A DNA stretch of 64,000 bases from Paenibacillus timonensis (GCF_009725205.1 NZ_WNZY01000001.1:62001-126000); one strand, 5' to 3'. Positions 25,413 through 34,046 are shown, counted from the stretch's first letter. The notes: generated by a model not told the origin, from the letters alone. Numbers and translations are program-made.

Positions 25413-26465
25413 TTGCCAGGTGATAAAGCATTTATCACAGTCTATGATCAGATTAGGTTATTAAAGAATCGGGGATTGCAAATCAATAATATAATCTCCG
25501 CCAAAGGGCATCTTCTAGAAAAAAACTATTTTGATCTAATAAATGGCCATGAGACATTATTGCTTAATGATCCAAAACAACCGCCTAAGAAATATATTAA
25601 GAAGTCATTTGAGAATTTTTTAAAACTACATGATTTTGATAGACAATTCTCAAGTCTTATTTTAATGAAGATATCTGAGTTTGAAACAAAGTTAAAAACA
25701 TCAATTGCCTATCACTTTTGCGAGAATCACTGTTCAACATTAGCGGAAAACAATAATTATATAGATTTAAGTTTTTATAATGTGCCAGGAGTAACTGATG
25801 GTCCTAAGCAATATGTGAATTATTTTTATAATCCCGATAGTCAAGAAAGAACTCATAAGCTATTCAGAACTAATTACAAATATAAAGGGAAATTTAGGGG
25901 CACTTTTAATGGAAATGTCACTTATCAACATTCAAAAACTATATTAGAAGGAACGTTTACTGGTCGTTTTGGATCTTCATCAATTCGAGAAGTAAAATCA
26001 GGCCGTTGTGTATTTAACAATTCAAGCCAACCAGCACTCTTAGCTGCATTACATTCAGTCAGTACGGCCTCAGGAACTTTAACTCTCAATATAAATATTC
26101 AGAGAGACGAAACAATACAAGGTTTAACCTACATTGATGATTGTAAGTTAAAATACCCATATATAAATGGATATAACAATCCTCCGTTTTGGGTTGTTAT
26201 TAAAACATTAATGTTCAACGACATAATTATACTAATGTACGGATTAAAAAAGCGTACTCTAGATGCGGTACTAAGAGATTTCAATATGAAGCCCTATGAA
26301 AAGGATAAATTTCTAAACTCTCTAGAGATAATAAAGGAGTTACGAAATTGTTGTGCACATTTTGAGTTGGTAAATAGATTTAGAACTTCCCAGAACCTAA
26401 AAATAAATAGTCATCTTATTTCAGATTTACACTTGTCCCCCCATGAGATCAAAATATGTAATTAA
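25413..26465 (+). CDS. Abi_2/AbiF-family HEPN abortive-infection protein, apparently frameshifted near its end
   Basis: 350 residues from a TTG at 25413, 5 nt after GGGGTGA. The N-terminus has the Abi_2 pattern (TVYDQIRLLKNRGLQINN, LLEKNYFDLINGH, LHDFDRQFSSLILMKISEFE). The RNase HEPN motif R-x4-H is intact in KELRNCCAHFELVNRF. Two features are odd. A Gly/Thr-rich beta-type segment (GKFRGTFNGN ... LEGTFTGRFG, about residues 150-200) interrupts the helical fold. The frame also ends ISDLHLSPHEIKICN, while the expected C-terminal helices continue in another frame at 26443-26628. A run of six C at 26436-26442 sits at the junction; removing one C joins the two parts into about 404 residues. Confidence 0.82.
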   Translation: MPGDKAFITVYDQIRLLKNRGLQINNIISAKGHLLEKNYFDLINGHETLLLNDPKQPPKKYIKKSFENFLKLHDFDRQFSSLILMKISEFETKLKTSIAYHFCENHCSTLAENNNYIDLSFYNVPGVTDGPKQYVNYFYNPDSQERTHKLFRTNYKYKGKFRGTFNGNVTYQHSKTILEGTFTGRFGSSSIREVKSGRCVFNNSSQPALLAALHSVSTASGTLTLNINIQRDETIQGLTYIDDCKLKYPYINGYNNPPFWVVIKTLMFNDIIILMYGLKKRTLDAVLRDFNMKPYEKDKFLNSLEIIKELRNCCAHFELVNRFRTSQNLKINSHLISDLHLSPHEIKICN

Positions 26466-26628
26466 ATTATTCGATGTATTAAAAGTATTAAGATCTTATA
26501 CTGATTTGTTAGAGATAAAGGTATTCTTGCATAATTTTTGGACTGACGAATATAGGTACGGTAATGGGGAAATTGCTGTTGCATTGTTTGATAGAATGGG
26601 TAATTCTAATATAAATGATTGGGTTTGA
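26443..26628 (+). pseudogene. Out-of-frame C-terminal part of the Abi_2 protein
   Basis: 61 codons, MRSKYVIKLFDVLKVLRSYT ... GNSNINDWV. The helical IKLFDVLKVLRSYTDLL and final mGn..W pattern match the usual end of Abi_2 proteins, which generally finish with a short helix and a 'GFPxxW'-like motif. It overlaps the preceding frame by 23 nt and has no ribosome binding site of its own. It is best read as the missing end of the abi gene, displaced by one base at the C6 tract. Confidence 0.6.
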
Positions 26629-26718
26629 CTTCAGCATGAATATCAGCTAATATTAAACCATATAATAACGAGTAGCCAAGACGGCGTGTCAAGCTTGTGT
26701 AGCTTGCTAAAAGTCCCT

Positions 26719-26756
26719 AGCCACCTTATCAAAAGATAAGGTGGCTTTGTATTTTT
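26719..26756 (+). terminator. Rho-independent terminator after the Abi gene
   Basis: Perfect 12-bp stem AGCCACCTTATC / GATAAGGTGGCT around AAAA, then TTTGTATTTTT. One of the strongest terminators in the window. Confidence 0.9.
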
Positions 26757-26853
26757 ATCGATTACCTCAGCGTAAAACTATATACTCACATTATACTGTA
26801 TAGTATAAACTATTAAATAGTGCTATATAACTACAACCGCTTTAACGAAAGAA

Positions 26854-29800
26854 GTGAGTAAAGTGAAAGATCAATTAATACATATGCGCGATAAGTTGAA
26901 CAACATAAATAAACGTAACCGATCTATTCGTCTATTGAAGATTTATCAGAAATGGAGTTTTGATCTTGCATCATTAGACACAATAGCAAATGTAAAGGAA
27001 GATGCATATTCCGTTTTAAAGAAGATTATTGAGCAAAGGGGAAGGGGGGGGATTACGTTACTCCAGCCTTCTTTGGACGATGATAAAGCCATGAGTTTAT
27101 CGAAAAAACTTACGGATCTTTACCGGCAAATTAAAGCACTGGAAGATGAAACAGGAGTGAACGACCTTTATCTCGGCTATCCCTTTCTATCGGGTGTCCT
27201 TCTCGATGGAACCTTCATTCAAGCTCCTCTTTTTTTATTTCCTATACGTTTGGAGAAAGATAACTCAACAGTGCAAAAGTGGGTTATACAAATCGATGGG
27301 GGTGGCCCACAGCTAAATCGAACTCTTTTCTTAGCATTGAAAAAGTTAAATAAGCTTGGTTTCACGGAAGAAATATTTGAAGAGGCATTATCAGTAGCAA
27401 GCCCCATGAATATTTCGGAGGTTCTGGCATTTTTAGAACGACATCAATTACAAGTTCACTACACAAAAACAGGCTTAGGTAAATTAAAAGAGTATAAATC
27501 GAGTGAAGTTCCGGAAATTGCGAATTTGACGCTCTTGGAAAATGCAGTTATCGGAGACTTTCCTCAAGGTGGATCTGCTATTGTTCGGGATTATGATGAG
27601 TTGATTAATCTTTCTGAAATTCAATCTCTTTCATTAGTAGGCGAGATGATTCAATCTGATGATAATCTTTCTCCGGAATCAGGTGTATTGGTAGACTCTT
27701 CACAACTCAATGAAAAAAAGAGCTTCAAAGAAGATATCCTAAATTTGCTACAAACAGATGGTTCTCAAGAGGAAATTTTAAGGGAGGCTCGTCTTCAAAA
27801 GGGTTTAGTGGTACACGGACCCCCCGGCACAGGAAAGTCACAAGTCATTGTTAATTTAATTACTGATGCGCTTCATCAAAAGAAAAAGGTACTTGTTGTT
27901 TGTCAGAAGCGCGCGGCACTAGACGTTGTGTATCAACGCTTGGACGGTCTCGGTCTTAGTGACCATGTTGCCCTTATGCATGATGAAAAGGTCGATCGGA
28001 AAGTACTCTATCAAAAGATTACGACTGTGTTGGAGCATAACGAGTTGCAGTTTGCAGAGGCAGTAGAAAAACTAATGTCTGTTTCATCCCGTTTAAACAA
28101 TCAAGAGCAGTTTTTGAACACGGTAGCAAATGCACTTTATGAAAGACAGCCTTTCGGATATAGATTGTATGAACTTTATGGAGAGTCGAAACCGATAATA
28201 GACTCAAACCAAATTATTTCGTTAGAGAGCACAGCCAGCCGATTAACGAGAGAAACATTAAGGGAACAGGTGGAAGCGGTGTATACGTATGGGGAGTGGT
28301 ACCAGCAATATGGACAGGAAACCTATCCGCTACGAAACCGGAGAAGCTTTGCAACCTTTGATATGAAAACGAAATTAGAAGCGATGGAAAAGCTCGAGGT
28401 ACTGATTAAGAAAGCAAACAGAGCAGTAGACTTTATAGAAACGTTAGATATTGAAAAAATCACGCCCGCTTATACATGGCAGGTTCAACACCGATTAAAT
28501 AAAATATATTTTGATCTTGATGACAATCAAAAGCGTACCCTTCAAGGGTTACGCATTTTTTGGTGGACAACCGTTACTGGCAAATCAATTATTGAAGAAG
28601 TTACAAATGGAGAAAAGTTTAAAGGAACCAGTTCAACCGAATGGGTAAAGATAAAGCAGGATCTAAAGATTATGCATGATTTAGGGACTGTAACCAAGGA
28701 GTTGTCCGATGAACTAGCAGCTTTGAAGACTGTAATTCAAGGAGAGCAGGTGAAAAGGCTCCAGGATCGGGTAGCAAACGGTGATATCCCCTTAAAAGAG
28801 CTGAGTGAACTGCTAGAGTATTTCTCTCGTGACTTTGACGATCTAAAACAAATGGATAAATTCTGGGAACAAGCAAGTATGGATTTTAGAAGTATTATTT
28901 GGGCGTTGCAGGAGAAGGAACCTAATCAAGAGCAGAATTTACCAGAGTTTTGGGTAGAAATCTTTAAAAATTCTGCCTATGTTCACTGGATTGATCAAAT
29001 CGAGTCTAAGTATCCAGAGGTTCAAAAGATCTCAACGAATGAATTTGGGAGAATACGTGAGTCTTTTGCAAGTTTGTTGGAAGAGAAGCGGAAAGTGGCA
29101 GCAAACTACTTAATTCACGAATTAAAAACTCAAGTAAATTCCCTACAGTATATGCAAGGAAAGTCAACGAAAGAGTTACAACACCAAACTGGTAAAAAGA
29201 GAATGATCTGGCCCCTGCGCAAGCTAGTGAATGACTTTGCTGACAAAGGGCTAGTGGATATTTTACCGGTATGGTTAGCTTCACCGGAGATGGTGTCTTC
29301 TATTTTTCCATTACAAGAAGGTTTGTTTGATGTCGTCATATTTGACGAGGCTTCCCAATTAACTGTGGAAAGTAGTATGCCCTCGGTGTACCGCGGTAAG
29401 CAGATCGTCATTGCGGGGGATGAAAAACAGCTTCCGCCGTCCAACTTGTTCCGAGCAGGATATGCAGATGAAGAAGACGATGAAGAAGCGAAGTATGATA
29501 CAGATGATTCCGTTAGCTTACTCAATTTAGCAAAGCGACGGTTTCCGGTAAGAATTTTACAATGGCATTACCGATCTAAATATGAAGAACTTATCAACTT
29601 TTCTAACCATGCATTCTACAATGGCTATGTACAAATTGCTCCAAATGTAACTCCATTTAAGGAACCTCCTGCGATCGTTTGGAAGAGAGTAGAAGGTAGG
29701 TGGCTAAACCAGTCTAACGAAATAGAGGCATTGGAAGTTGTCACAGAGCTTAAAAATACGCTGCAGCAACACCCTGGTAAATCGGTTGGAATCATTACCT

Positions 29801-30633
29801 TTAACTCAAAGCAACAGTCTAAAGTTTTAGATGTTATAGATAAAGTTTCAGCGGAGGACGAAGAATTTAGAGTTCTTTACTCAGAAATAATGTCTCAGGA
29901 ACTGGATGAACGGCTGTTTGTCAAAAACATTGAAAATGTTCAAGGGGACGAGCGGGATATTATTATTTTTTCCATAGGATACGCTAAAAATGAAGAAGGA
30001 AAAGTGCATAACCGCTTTGGCTCACTTAACCAAAAGGACGGCGAAAACCGTTTAAATGTTGCAGTTACCCGGGCAAAAGAAGGTATCATTGTAGTCTCCA
30101 GCGTAGAACCAGAGGATTTGAATGTTTCCCATACATCTGAGCGAGGGCCTAAACTCTTAAAATCCTACCTGAAATATGTTAGAGCCGTATCGGGAGGAAA
30201 TATTGAAGATATACGTACTGTGGTCCAAGAGATTAATGAGGCAATAAACACACACACAGTGAACCAATCCCTAGAATTTGATTCTCCATTTGAGGAACAG
30301 GTATATCATCACCTCCGTAATCTGGGATATGAGATCACTACACAAGTGGGTATGTCTGGCTATCGAATCGATATGGCGATTGTCCATCCAAACGATCGTT
30401 CTAGATACATCCTTGGTATAGAATGTGATGGAGCAATGTACCACAGTTCTCCGAGTGCTCGAGAAAGAGATGTTTACCGCCAAAGATTTTTAGAATCGAG
30501 AGGCTGGACGATTGAACGAATTTGGAGCAGAAACTGGTGGAGAAATCCTGTAAATGAAATTGAGCGGATCGATCAGCGGATTAAGGAGTTAATTCGTAAG
30601 GAAGAGGTTAATGCAAGATTAGACGTTCTTTAG
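26854..30633 (+). CDS. DUF4011-helicase with C-terminal MTES_1575/Vsr-like nuclease, HheA-type defence protein
   Basis: 1259 residues. The N-terminal DUF4011-like region (NNINKRNRSIRLLKIYQKW, GVNDLYLGYPFLSGVLLDGT, APLFLFPIRLEKD) is followed by SF1 helicase motifs: Walker A HGPPGTGKSQ near residue 322, VVIFDEASQLT, GDEKQLPPS, ENVQGDERDIIIFSIGY and AVTRAK. The C-terminal restriction-like nuclease is FDSPFEEQVYHHL ... GYRIDMAIVHP ... GIECDGAMYHSS ... RDVYRQRFLESRGW. The same architecture (DUF4011-helicase-Vsr, Hhe) is a known single-gene anti-phage system. Start GTG at 26854 (or GTG at 26863). Nuclease residues D, E and the ECDG motif appear intact. Confidence 0.88.
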   Translation: MSKVKDQLIHMRDKLNNINKRNRSIRLLKIYQKWSFDLASLDTIANVKEDAYSVLKKIIEQRGRGGITLLQPSLDDDKAMSLSKKLTDLYRQIKALEDETGVNDLYLGYPFLSGVLLDGTFIQAPLFLFPIRLEKDNSTVQKWVIQIDGGGPQLNRTLFLALKKLNKLGFTEEIFEEALSVASPMNISEVLAFLERHQLQVHYTKTGLGKLKEYKSSEVPEIANLTLLENAVIGDFPQGGSAIVRDYDELINLSEIQSLSLVGEMIQSDDNLSPESGVLVDSSQLNEKKSFKEDILNLLQTDGSQEEILREARLQKGLVVHGPPGTGKSQVIVNLITDALHQKKKVLVVCQKRAALDVVYQRLDGLGLSDHVALMHDEKVDRKVLYQKITTVLEHNELQFAEAVEKLMSVSSRLNNQEQFLNTVANALYERQPFGYRLYELYGESKPIIDSNQIISLESTASRLTRETLREQVEAVYTYGEWYQQYGQETYPLRNRRSFATFDMKTKLEAMEKLEVLIKKANRAVDFIETLDIEKITPAYTWQVQHRLNKIYFDLDDNQKRTLQGLRIFWWTTVTGKSIIEEVTNGEKFKGTSSTEWVKIKQDLKIMHDLGTVTKELSDELAALKTVIQGEQVKRLQDRVANGDIPLKELSELLEYFSRDFDDLKQMDKFWEQASMDFRSIIWALQEKEPNQEQNLPEFWVEIFKNSAYVHWIDQIESKYPEVQKISTNEFGRIRESFASLLEEKRKVAANYLIHELKTQVNSLQYMQGKSTKELQHQTGKKRMIWPLRKLVNDFADKGLVDILPVWLASPEMVSSIFPLQEGLFDVVIFDEASQLTVESSMPSVYRGKQIVIAGDEKQLPPSNLFRAGYADEEDDEEAKYDTDDSVSLLNLAKRRFPVRILQWHYRSKYEELINFSNHAFYNGYVQIAPNVTPFKEPPAIVWKRVEGRWLNQSNEIEALEVVTELKNTLQQHPGKSVGIITFNSKQQSKVLDVIDKVSAEDEEFRVLYSEIMSQELDERLFVKNIENVQGDERDIIIFSIGYAKNEEGKVHNRFGSLNQKDGENRLNVAVTRAKEGIIVVSSVEPEDLNVSHTSERGPKLLKSYLKYVRAVSGGNIEDIRTVVQEINEAINTHTVNQSLEFDSPFEEQVYHHLRNLGYEITTQVGMSGYRIDMAIVHPNDRSRYILGIECDGAMYHSSPSARERDVYRQRFLESRGWTIERIWSRNWWRNPVNEIERIDQRIKELIRKEEVNARLDVL

Positions 30634-30656
30634 TGTAGCCGAAAAAAAGTGTGCGA

Positions 30657-30702
30657 AAAAGGGGACTACGTAGTTTTAATAAACTAGTAGCCCCTTTTCG
30701 TA
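30657..30702 (+). terminator. Rho-independent terminator after the HheA-type gene
   Basis: Stem AAAAGGGG(A)CTAC with GTAGCCCCTTTT and inner arms TAGTTT/AAACTA. Symmetric, so it may also act leftward. It is the last element of unit A before its right att site. Confidence 0.8.
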
Positions 30703-30724
30703 TCTATACGTTACCTTTAAATCA

Positions 30725-30751
30725 GCGCGGTGAACCGTATCATAAATAGGG
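30725..30751. other. att site 2: right end of unit A
   Basis: GCGGTGAACCGTATCATAAATAGG matches the rlmH end (G to A change in the stop-codon part); no rlmH coding sequence lies before it, as expected for a right-hand junction. Joining it with attL recreates a circle in which the recombinase frame stops after ...IRFTALI. Confidence 0.85.
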
Positions 30752-30769
30752 GTATGCTTGTTGCTAGTC

Positions 30770-31681
30770 TCAAAAGGTTTTTTCCCAGACATTGCTTCTA
30801 AAAACAGCTTCAAAGCCAAGTTTCTTATAGAAGTCCATAGTGGATCCGACGTAAGCGGATTTCGCCCCGTATCCAGCGATCCGGTGGAGTCCTTCCGTAA
30901 TGACAGCTCGAGCTAGCCCTTTCTTACGAGCAGTAGCTATGGTCCCGACGGGTTCCAAAGCGCCATGCTGATTCTGGCTGTCGAACCATAGCGTACAGAA
31001 TGAAACGACTTCTCCTGATGTGTCGACGACGGACAGATCCAAATCCGGTCGATAATCGGGAGCTAACTTCATCCGTTCGAAAGCTAGGGGGACAGTTCGA
31101 TCACGAGCTTCTTCAAAGTAACCGAATGCTTTGGCATGAGCAAGGGCCTTTGCTTCACTCGAAACGTCCGGTCCGGATTGAATACGATAACCTTCGGGGA
31201 GTTCAACTGACCCTAGTTCTAGATTATGTAAAGAAAGAATTGACATGGTGTCATCCCAATCCATTTTTCTATAGCCTCTCAACTGTGCGATGGATTCCCG
31301 TATGGAGTCACCATCTGGAATTTGTAAACGTATGACTCGACACCCCTTGTCCTGTACAGTTAAGGTACTCTCTGCAAAAACGAACATTTCTTCAAGTATC
31401 GCCGAAGACAAAGGGAATCTGATTTGAAAAAAGGCTTCACCTCTCTTTTCACCTTCCGAGTTAACGACCCCGACGATCATACCGGTTTCATCTTCCCAAA
31501 CTCCCACTGTTTTTTCCCAAGTGTCGAATGTTTCATGCATAGTATGGCTGACCATTCTGCAGAAGTTCCATCTGTCGATAAGCCAATTACCTAAACTGTT
31601 TGATTCTTCGAAGCTGGTAACAAGCATGTTACGGATTTTCGTGAAATCTTCTGTCTGGTAACTGCGAAATTTGACGTTCAC
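30770..31681 (-). CDS. GNAT-family N-acetyltransferase (cargo of mini-unit B)
   Basis: 303 residues, GTG start (MNVKFRSYQTEDFTKIRNML). Two GNAT-like halves can be seen; the second has the acetyl-CoA loop region GTIATARKKGLARAVITEGL, followed by AYVGSTMDFYKKLGFEAVF, the standard end of the fold. The substrate is unknown. It is the only gene between att sites 2 and 3, so a 1.1-kb single-gene unit. Confidence 0.9.
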   Translation of the reverse strand: MNVKFRSYQTEDFTKIRNMLVTSFEESNSLGNWLIDRWNFCRMVSHTMHETFDTWEKTVGVWEDETGMIVGVVNSEGEKRGEAFFQIRFPLSSAILEEMFVFAESTLTVQDKGCRVIRLQIPDGDSIRESIAQLRGYRKMDWDDTMSILSLHNLELGSVELPEGYRIQSGPDVSSEAKALAHAKAFGYFEEARDRTVPLAFERMKLAPDYRPDLDLSVVDTSGEVVSFCTLWFDSQNQHGALEPVGTIATARKKGLARAVITEGLHRIAGYGAKSAYVGSTMDFYKKLGFEAVFRSNVWEKTF

Positions 31682-31808
31682 ATCCTCACCGCTTTCGTGT
31701 GAATTGATCCATTTCCTACACCAACCGGCTCTAGATCAAACTCATCATAACAATAATTGGATAAATCAGGAATATAAAAAATTTTAAACAAACTTGCCGT
31801 TACAAACA

Positions 31809-31835
31809 GTGCGCCGAACCGTATCACAAGTAACG
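31809..31835. other. att site 3: end of mini-unit B
   Basis: GCGCCGAACCGTATCACAAGTAACGG, two changes from the core found at the other sites. The 20-odd bases before it (AACTTGCCG, TTACAAACAGTGCG) resemble those before att site 4 but not those before site 2. Confidence 0.75.
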
Positions 31836-32034
31836 GCTAGTTTTTTTGCGGAATTCCTTTCCGAGCTTAGGTTTGATATCTGTGTGCAGGTACCTGCTTT
31901 TGCCTGATATGTGGCGGAGCAGCGACAAAACTTGCTTACTTGACCGATGAATCTTGCGGTTGGATTTCGTCAAATAAATGTAAAAGAAAAAACCAAAGCA
32001 ATTAAAATAATCCAACGATTGGAGGTACTCCATC

Positions 32035-32631
32035 ATGAGAAAAATTATTGTGCTAGAACACGTCTCCCTTGATGGTGTCATACAAGCCCCAGGCGGACCA
32101 GACGAAGATAACAGTGGCGGTTTCGCGTATGGCGGGTGGGTAGCGCCCTACTCTGACGAGATCCTTGGAACGCTCCTGAGCAGGCAGATGAATATGCCCT
32201 TCGACTTGTTGTTAGGGCGAAAAACCTATGAAATTTGGGCGCCATACTGGCCGAAGCATGCGGACGTATGGCCAGGGGTTAACAAGGCGACTAAGTATGT
32301 AACCTCCAATACCTTGACATCCGGGGAATGGAAGCCGTCTGTGTTATTAAGCGAAGATATTGTAGAGAAAATTACCCGAGTCAAGCAACAACAAGGGCCG
32401 GATTTGCACGTATGGGGAAGTAGTGATCTCATTCAGACGCTTATGAAGTATGATTTGATCGATGTGTTCTGGCTGATGATTTACCCGGTAACTTTGGGCA
32501 GTGGAAAGCGATTGTTCGCTGGGGGTACGATCCCGGCGGCATTCAAGGTAACTGAAAGCACAGTTACCCCTAATGGCGTTATAGTTGTGAATTACGAGCG
32601 CACAGGTGAAATTGAAACCGGAAGTTTTTAA
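32035..32631 (+). CDS. RibD C-terminal/dihydrofolate-reductase-fold protein (cargo of mini-unit C)
   Basis: 198 residues behind GGAGG (ATG at 32035). The typical pattern of this family is MRKIIVLEHVSLDGVIQAPG, FDLLLGRKTYEIWAPYWP, LHVWGSSDLIQTLMKYDLID and FWLMIYPVTLGSGKRLFAGG. Such YwjB/YyaP-like proteins are NADPH-dependent reductases of unknown substrate; true folate reduction is not implied. Only gene between att sites 3 and 4. Confidence 0.9.
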   Translation: MRKIIVLEHVSLDGVIQAPGGPDEDNSGGFAYGGWVAPYSDEILGTLLSRQMNMPFDLLLGRKTYEIWAPYWPKHADVWPGVNKATKYVTSNTLTSGEWKPSVLLSEDIVEKITRVKQQQGPDLHVWGSSDLIQTLMKYDLIDVFWLMIYPVTLGSGKRLFAGGTIPAAFKVTESTVTPNGVIVVNYERTGEIETGSF

Positions 32632-32673
32632 CTATTCGTATAAGTAAGGAAAGGGACTAACTTGCCGATACAG

Positions 32674-32703
32674 ACAACGCGGTGAACCGTATCATAAGTA
32701 GGG
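32674..32703. other. att site 4: outermost right end (attR) of the composite cassette
   Basis: GCGGTGAACCGTATCATAAG followed by TAGGG is identical to the rlmH core through the stop codon. No further copy of GAACCGTATCA was found from here to the window end, so this is taken as the right boundary. Confidence 0.82.
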
Positions 32704-32838
32704 CGAAATTTTCGCCGGGGTCCAATTATAGAGGTGGTTTAAAAATATAAAATTTGTGATGATCAAAATCTTGCTTACCCGTATCTATTTATGGATTTTT
32801 ATCGTTAATAGATCGAAAATGAGGTTAAAGGAGAGTGC

Positions 32839-33270
32839 TTGATCAATATGGAAAAAATCGTCTCGTTTGTATCTAGTATTTTTATTCCGGTGACCGATAT
32901 CGCTCGTTCGGAGGAGTGGTACGTTCGAATGTTCGATCTGGAGAAGATTGAGCAGACCGATTATCGAGTCGCACTCGCCTTCCCTAACGCTCAGACATTG
33001 GTTTTATTATGGAAAGTGGACAAACCGCAGCCTGTCCAATTCTACACCGGCAAACACCAGATGCCTTATTTCAATTTCACCTCGTACGATATTAATCATT
33101 CGTATAGAGAGCTTAAGGCGAAAGGGGCGAAATTAAGCGAAATCTATGAAGAGGATGAACACACGTTTTTCCAAGCATTCGATCTGGACGGAAATCCCGT
33201 TGATATTGTAGAAGAGACAGGACAAACGCCGTATTTTGATCACAAGAATCATTTTAGGAAGCGGCAATAG
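32839..33270 (+). CDS. VOC-superfamily (glyoxalase/bleomycin-resistance) protein
   Basis: 143 residues (TTG start at 32839, 5 nt after AAAGGAG; ATG four codons later possible). FIPVTDIARSEEWYVRMFDL at the N-terminus and the closing TFFQAFDLDGNPVDIVEE fit a single VOC module of two beta-alpha-beta units. Substrate unknown. Its stop TAG shares its last base with the GTG start of the sigma-factor gene, implying translational coupling. Confidence 0.9.
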   Translation: MINMEKIVSFVSSIFIPVTDIARSEEWYVRMFDLEKIEQTDYRVALAFPNAQTLVLLWKVDKPQPVQFYTGKHQMPYFNFTSYDINHSYRELKAKGAKLSEIYEEDEHTFFQAFDLDGNPVDIVEETGQTPYFDHKNHFRKRQ

Positions 33271-34046
33271 TGCCGCAAGGGGGTTGTCCGGACGCGGGAT
33301 ATGAGACGTTTGCGGAGATGACACTTCCGCTGCAAAGTGATCTAAGACGCTATTGTCTGGTTAAGGCGGGCTCGGCGTGGGATGCGGACGATTTACTGCA
33401 GGAGTCTCTGATTAAAGCCTATCGTTGGCATACCCGATTTCCGAGCAGGGAAATTACGAAGCCTTTCTTGTTTCGAATTGCCGCCAACGCGTGGGTGGAT
33501 ATTTGCCGCAGCCGCAAATTTAAGCCTCTGGTCGGACAAATCGAAGAGCAAAGCAGTTCCTATGACGAATGGAGCAAATGGGATGTACGGGAGGCGCTTG
33601 AGCTGTTGTCCGAGCGGCTCAAACCTAAGCAGGTCGTGCTTATTTTGCTGATCGATGTATTTCACTTTACCGCGAAGGAAACGGGAGTGCTGTTCGGACA
33701 ATCCGAGGGTTCGGTCAAGGCGGCTCTGAAGCGGGCGAGGACGAGGCTGAAGACGGCCGTGGAACGCCATCCCGAATATTGGGATGATTCCGTGCTCACT
33801 GCTCCGCGTGGCGGACTTAGCTTCGAGGTGTTCGAAGCGTTAGTAGACGGGTTTCGCCGTGCAGACCCTTTTGCCATATTCCGATCTTACCAGACGATGA
33901 TTGATGAAGGAGCTCTGGTGGATCGGATCGAATGGCGCGGAAACACGCTTTATTTTACGATCATAGATCCAGACGGCAATGTATTGGTGTTAACCGGGAA
34001 GTTGCCATTTCAGGAAGGATGGTATCATTCTGAGATCGAGGAGTGA
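33270..34046 (+). CDS. ECF-type RNA polymerase sigma factor with C-terminal extension
   Basis: 258 residues, GTG start. Sigma-70 region 2 (DADDLLQESLIKAYRWHTRF, FLFRIAANAWVDICRSRKFK) and region 4 (LLIDVFHFTAKETGVLFGQS, EGSVKAALKRARTRLK) are clear. About 85 residues follow after region 4 (VFEALVDGFRRADPFAIFRS ...), a small alpha/beta extension of the kind seen in ECF groups without an anti-sigma factor. No anti-sigma gene is adjacent, so the extension may do the regulating (inference). Confidence 0.9.
   Translation: MPQGGCPDAGYETFAEMTLPLQSDLRRYCLVKAGSAWDADDLLQESLIKAYRWHTRFPSREITKPFLFRIAANAWVDICRSRKFKPLVGQIEEQSSSYDEWSKWDVREALELLSERLKPKQVVLILLIDVFHFTAKETGVLFGQSEGSVKAALKRARTRLKTAVERHPEYWDDSVLTAPRGGLSFEVFEALVDGFRRADPFAIFRSYQTMIDEGALVDRIEWRGNTLYFTIIDPDGNVLVLTGKLPFQEGWYHSEIEE

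Noticed and set aside
31824..32081. 85-codon minus-strand frame ending inside att site 3
   Set aside because: No start signal, runs across the ribosome binding site of the RibD/DHFR-type gene, and does not match the recombinase C-terminus.
11656..32703. Interpretation as a prophage or ICE
   Set aside because: No capsid, tail, terminase, relaxase-T4SS or conjugation genes are present; the content is recombinase, Rep, defence and small cargo.
11656..32703. Integration at a tRNA gene
   Set aside because: The att core is the end of the rlmH coding sequence, and no tRNA-like cloverleaf was seen at any of the four copies.
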